A stretch of 7,920 nucleotides of DNA from Actinomycetales bacterium (GTDB lineage: Bacteria > Actinomycetota > Actinomycetes > Mycobacteriales > Mycobacteriaceae): positions 1 to 7,920 of the forward strand of contig DUTZ01000510.1 of NCBI GenBank assembly GCA_012841845.1, given 5' to 3'. The notes beneath the pieces are model-generated. The model was not told where the DNA came from, did not search any database, and saw only the letters and a program-made list of their open reading frames with translations. A program made the translations under genes and the position numbers. This document shows, piece by piece, positions 6,051-7,920 of the stretch (position 1 is its first letter; each line of letters begins with the position of its first letter).

Positions 6051-6056
6051 GCGGAG
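6051..6056 (+). promoter_or_regulatory. Shine-Dalgarno GCGGAG that sets the erm start
   Basis: GCGGAG lies 9 nt before ATG 6066. The alternative in-frame ATG at 6027 has no ribosome binding site and lies in the attenuator hairpin, so 6066 is preferred. Part of this site can pair with 6020-6024. Confidence 0.55.
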
Positions 6057-6065
6057 CGATCAACG

Positions 6066-6854
6066 ATGCCCACGCATTCCCACGGCCGGCACGAGCACGG
6101 CCAGAACTTCCTCACCGACCCGCACGTCATCGCCGACGTGGTCTCCCGCGTCGCGGAGACCGTCGGCCCGATCGTCGAGATCGGCCCCGGAGACGGCGCG
6201 CTGACCACGCCACTGCTCGACCTCGGCCGCACCACGACGGCCGTAGAGATCGACGGTCGGCTCGCCGCGCGGTTGCACCGCCGGTTCGGCGACCGCCTCG
6301 TCGTCGACCACACCGACGCGCTGCGGTACCGCCTCCCCGCCACACCCCACGTCGTGGTGGGCAACCTGCCCTTCCACCTCACCACCGCGCTGTTGCGGCG
6401 GCTCCTCCACGCACCGGGCTGGACCGACGCGGTCCTGCTCGTCCAATGGGAGGTGGCGCGGCGGCGGGCAGGGGTCGGCGGGGCCACCATGATGACGGCC
6501 CAGTGGGCGCCCTGGGTCGAGTTCACCCTCGGGCGACGCGTCCCGGCCGCGGCGTTCAGGCCGCGCCCCGGGGTCGACGGTGGGATCCTGGCCATGCACC
6601 GGCGGGCGCGGCCGCTTCTCGCCCCGGCCGAGCGGAAGCGCTACCAGGCCATGGTGCACCGCGTCTACACGGGTAGAGGACGCGGTATCGCGGAGATCCT
6701 CGTCCGTACCCGCCTGCACGCCCGGTCCCGGGACGCCCACGCGTGGTGCCGGCGGGTCGGCGCCGCGCCGGGCACGCTCCCCGCCCGGCTCACGGTGGAG
6801 CAGTGGGTGGACCTGTTCGAGGCCACCGGGGCGTCGCCGCCGCGCGACAGGTGA
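6066..6854 (+). CDS. erm: Erm-family 23S rRNA adenine-N6-methyltransferase
   Basis: The 262-residue protein uses S-adenosylmethionine to methylate an adenine in the 23S rRNA peptide tunnel (A2058 in E. coli numbering for Erm), blocking macrolide, lincosamide and streptogramin B binding. Visible signatures are HEHGQNFLTD (9-18), SAM motif I VEIGPGDGALT (37-47), the acidic Glu61 (AVEID), Asp84 (DHTDAL) and the catalytic motif NLPFHL (100-105, the N-x-P-F/Y of adenine-N6 methylases). The QWEVARRRAG...TMMTAQWAPW block (127-150) and the FRPRPGVDGGIL segment (164-174) favour Erm over the housekeeping dimethylase KsgA. The long leader with an RLR peptide also points to Erm. Length is typical (about 250-290). 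The C-terminal domain is Arg-rich, as expected for rRNA contact. No truncation is seen. The exact Erm class cannot be fixed without a search. Confidence 0.9.
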   Translation: MPTHSHGRHEHGQNFLTDPHVIADVVSRVAETVGPIVEIGPGDGALTTPLLDLGRTTTAVEIDGRLAARLHRRFGDRLVVDHTDALRYRLPATPHVVVGNLPFHLTTALLRRLLHAPGWTDAVLLVQWEVARRRAGVGGATMMTAQWAPWVEFTLGRRVPAAAFRPRPGVDGGILAMHRRARPLLAPAERKRYQAMVHRVYTGRGRGIAEILVRTRLHARSRDAHAWCRRVGAAPGTLPARLTVEQWVDLFEATGASPPRDR

Positions 6855-6867
6855 CGGCCCCGGCCGC

Positions 6868-6873
6868 TACCGT
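6868..6873 (+). promoter_or_regulatory. -10 box TACCGT, leaderless-type
   Basis: TACCGT is followed by 7 nt and a GTG at 6881, matching the geometry of the other leaderless starts here. It begins 13 bp after the erm stop codon. Confidence 0.35.
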
Positions 6874-6880
6874 CGGCCCC

Positions 6881-6967
6881 GTGACGAAGCGACGCGCGCA
6901 CAGCAGACGGAGGGGGCAGGCGCGGGCGATCCTCCTGCCCCTCTCCCGGGCGGGCGGGATCGCGTGA
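6881..6967 (+). CDS. Possible basic micropeptide (28 aa)
   Basis: A GTG-initiated frame encodes a very basic peptide, MTKRRAHSRRRGQARA followed by a short hydrophobic stretch (ILLPL), and ends at TGA 6965-6967. Support is the TACCGT box 7 nt upstream, near-exclusive G/C at third positions and a strong terminator-like hairpin soon after. Against it are its small size, two rare Arg codons (CGA, AGA) and no recognised homologue. It could be a leader peptide, a small secreted peptide or chance. Confidence 0.3.
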   Translation: MTKRRAHSRRRGQARAILLPLSRAGGIA

Positions 6968-6996
6968 CCGGCGCGGCCACGGCCCCCGGATGACGA

Positions 6997-7041
6997 ACGC
7001 GGCCGGCGCGGAGCGGGATCACCACTCCACGCCGGCCGCGT
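6997..7041. terminator. Large inverted repeat, probable bidirectional terminator
   Basis: A perfect 12-bp stem (6997-7008 with 7030-7041, core GCGGCCGGCG) continues after one mismatch with GGAG (7010-7013) and CTCC (7025-7028). It sits between the plus-strand erm/micro-ORF unit and the convergent minus-strand rpf gene. There is no T-run, which is common for actinobacterial terminators. Confidence 0.6.
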
Positions 7042-7091
7042 CCTCCGGGGCCGTCAGCCGGACCGGTGGGCCCGGGCGTGACCGGCCGTGA

Positions 7092-7490
<399 letters not shown>

Positions 7491-7507
7491 GGAGCGGCGG
7501 GGAGGGG

Positions 7508-7541
7508 GGATGCAAGCCGCGGGCCCGCCCGGCTTGCGTCC
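7508..7541. repeat. 11-bp inverted repeat in the rpf upstream region
   Basis: GGATGCAAGCC (7508-7518) pairs with GGCTTGCGTCC (7531-7541) with a single G-T wobble. The 12-nt loop can extend the stem with GGG/CCC. No gene ends here on the minus strand, and the only plus-strand frame begins inside the stem, so it does not look like an ordinary terminator. An operator or structured RNA is possible. Confidence 0.5.
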
Positions 7542-7569
7542 GGCCGGGTCCCGCGGAGCCGCCCGACGC

Positions 7570-7626
7570 GGCGAATCGCCAGCGCACCCCTCGGATCTCC
7601 GCCCGCTCCGCGCGTGGGGAATCCCC
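7570..7626. repeat. Palindrome cluster in the rpf / SDR intergenic region
   Basis: The 306-bp gap between rpf and the SDR frame holds GGCGA-A-TCGCC (7570-7580), CGGA-TC-TCCG (7592-7601) and GGGGA-A-TCCCC (7616-7626). The first and third share the pattern GG-S-GAATC-S-CC with centres 46 bp apart. The octamer GTCACACC also occurs twice (7639-7646 and 7717-7724). I see no convincing protein-coding gene in this gap. Confidence 0.35.
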
Positions 7627-7680
7627 GGCATGAGCTCCGTCACACCCGACGTGCCGCCCCCACGGCGGCGCCGGTGGGTC

Positions 7681-7686
7681 TACCCT
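7681..7686 (+). promoter_or_regulatory. -10 box TACCCT upstream of the SDR frame
   Basis: TACCCT matches the window's -10 consensus but lies 53 nt before the ATG at 7740, so this transcript would have a leader. GGAG (7725-7728) lies 11 nt before that ATG. Confidence 0.35.
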
Positions 7687-7739
7687 GAGCGCCACCGCCA
7701 GCGAAGTGTGTCGGCGGTCACACCGGAGTGGGGCGGGGT

Positions 7740-7920
7740 ATGACGACGAGGAGTTCCGGGAACAGACGGCGGTCCCGACGCGGGGAGGGCCTCGCACGCC
7801 GGCTCGGAGCCGTCCGCCGCCTGTTCACCGAGGCGCGCGAGCGGTTCGGCGCCCCGGTCACCACCGTGGTGAACAACGCGCTGGTGGATTTCTCGTTCAA
7901 CGGCGACGCCCGGCCCTCCG
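7740..7920 (+). pseudogene. Short-chain dehydrogenase/reductase frame lacking its nucleotide-binding N-terminus, 3' end outside window
   Basis: From ATG 7740 the frame is open to the edge (60 residues). Residues from about 25 on read AVRRLFTEARERFGAPVTTVVNNALVDFSFNGDARPS in two parts: the helix before strand 4, then the VNNA strand and loop typical of 3-oxoacyl-ACP-reductase-like SDRs. In intact SDRs this segment lies about 75-85 residues from the start, after a TGxxxGxG NAD(P)-binding motif. Here only about 24 Arg-rich residues precede it and no such motif exists. The neighbouring frame (from 7742) reads EEFREQTAVPTRGG, which looks like a remnant of the missing first strand. I infer an early frameshift plus an internal deletion of roughly 45-50 codons, so the gene is probably non-functional. 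The alternative is a truncated ORF of new function. Confidence 0.55.

Noticed and set aside
6027..6065. Upstream in-frame ATG for erm
   Set aside because: It has no ribosome binding site and falls in the attenuator stem; the ATG at 6066 has GCGGAG 9 nt upstream and gives a normal Erm N-terminus.
6066..6854. KsgA/RsmA 16S rRNA dimethyladenosine transferase instead of Erm
   Set aside because: The HEHGQNFL start, the QWEVARRR and MMTAQWAPW blocks and the RLR leader peptide fit Erm better. A phylogenetic placement would settle it.
7510..7743. 77-codon plus-strand frame with a purine-rich stretch before its ATG and a 4-base ATGA overlap with the SDR frame
   Set aside because: Third-position G/C is clearly lower than in the real genes here, the product is Arg/Pro-rich low complexity, and its start lies inside a hairpin. 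The overlap with ATG 7740 is suggestive but not enough.

Overview
The window is very GC-rich and densely packed, with GTG starts, strong G/C bias at third codon positions and overlapping convergent genes. A single-domain resuscitation-promoting factor (Rpf) and many apparently leaderless genes (TANNNT -10 boxes 6-7 nt before the start codon) point to an actinobacterium of the Mycobacteriales type (Dietzia, Corynebacterium, Rhodococcus or Gordonia relatives). The genus is a guess from gene flavour. No rRNA, tRNA, CRISPR array or insertion sequence was seen.

Left part (1-5349), chromosomal-looking. It starts with the 5' end of a minus-strand secreted-protein gene and its promoter. Then come a minus-strand glutathione-peroxidase-family gene, a divergent plus-strand polytopic membrane protein, a minus-strand FAD oxidoreductase with a C-terminal Rieske domain, a divergent TspO/MBR-like membrane protein, and a minus-strand MFS transporter. 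Both convergent pairs overlap tail to tail, by 41 bp and 113 bp.

Middle part (5381-7041), accessory-looking. A VapC-type PIN toxin is preceded by an unusually short antitoxin ORF of about 41 codons. Immediately beyond the antitoxin lies the most striking feature: a 15-codon leader peptide containing an Arg-Leu-Arg motif, itself apparently leaderless, then a GC-rich leader RNA with mutually exclusive hairpins, and then an Erm-type 23S rRNA adenine methyltransferase gene. This is the layout of a macrolide-inducible attenuation switch. A 28-codon basic micro-ORF with its own leaderless-type promoter and a strong inverted-repeat terminator follow.

Right part (7092-7920). A minus-strand rpf gene with a strong ribosome binding site is followed by a 306-bp divergent intergenic region rich in palindromes. 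The window ends in the 5' part of a plus-strand short-chain dehydrogenase reading frame that lacks its N-terminal nucleotide-binding half and looks like a decayed or internally deleted gene.

The genes do not form one pathway. The one coherent system visible is leader peptide, attenuator and erm, giving inducible ribosome protection against macrolide-class antibiotics. The toxin-antitoxin pair next to it looks trimmed at the junction.
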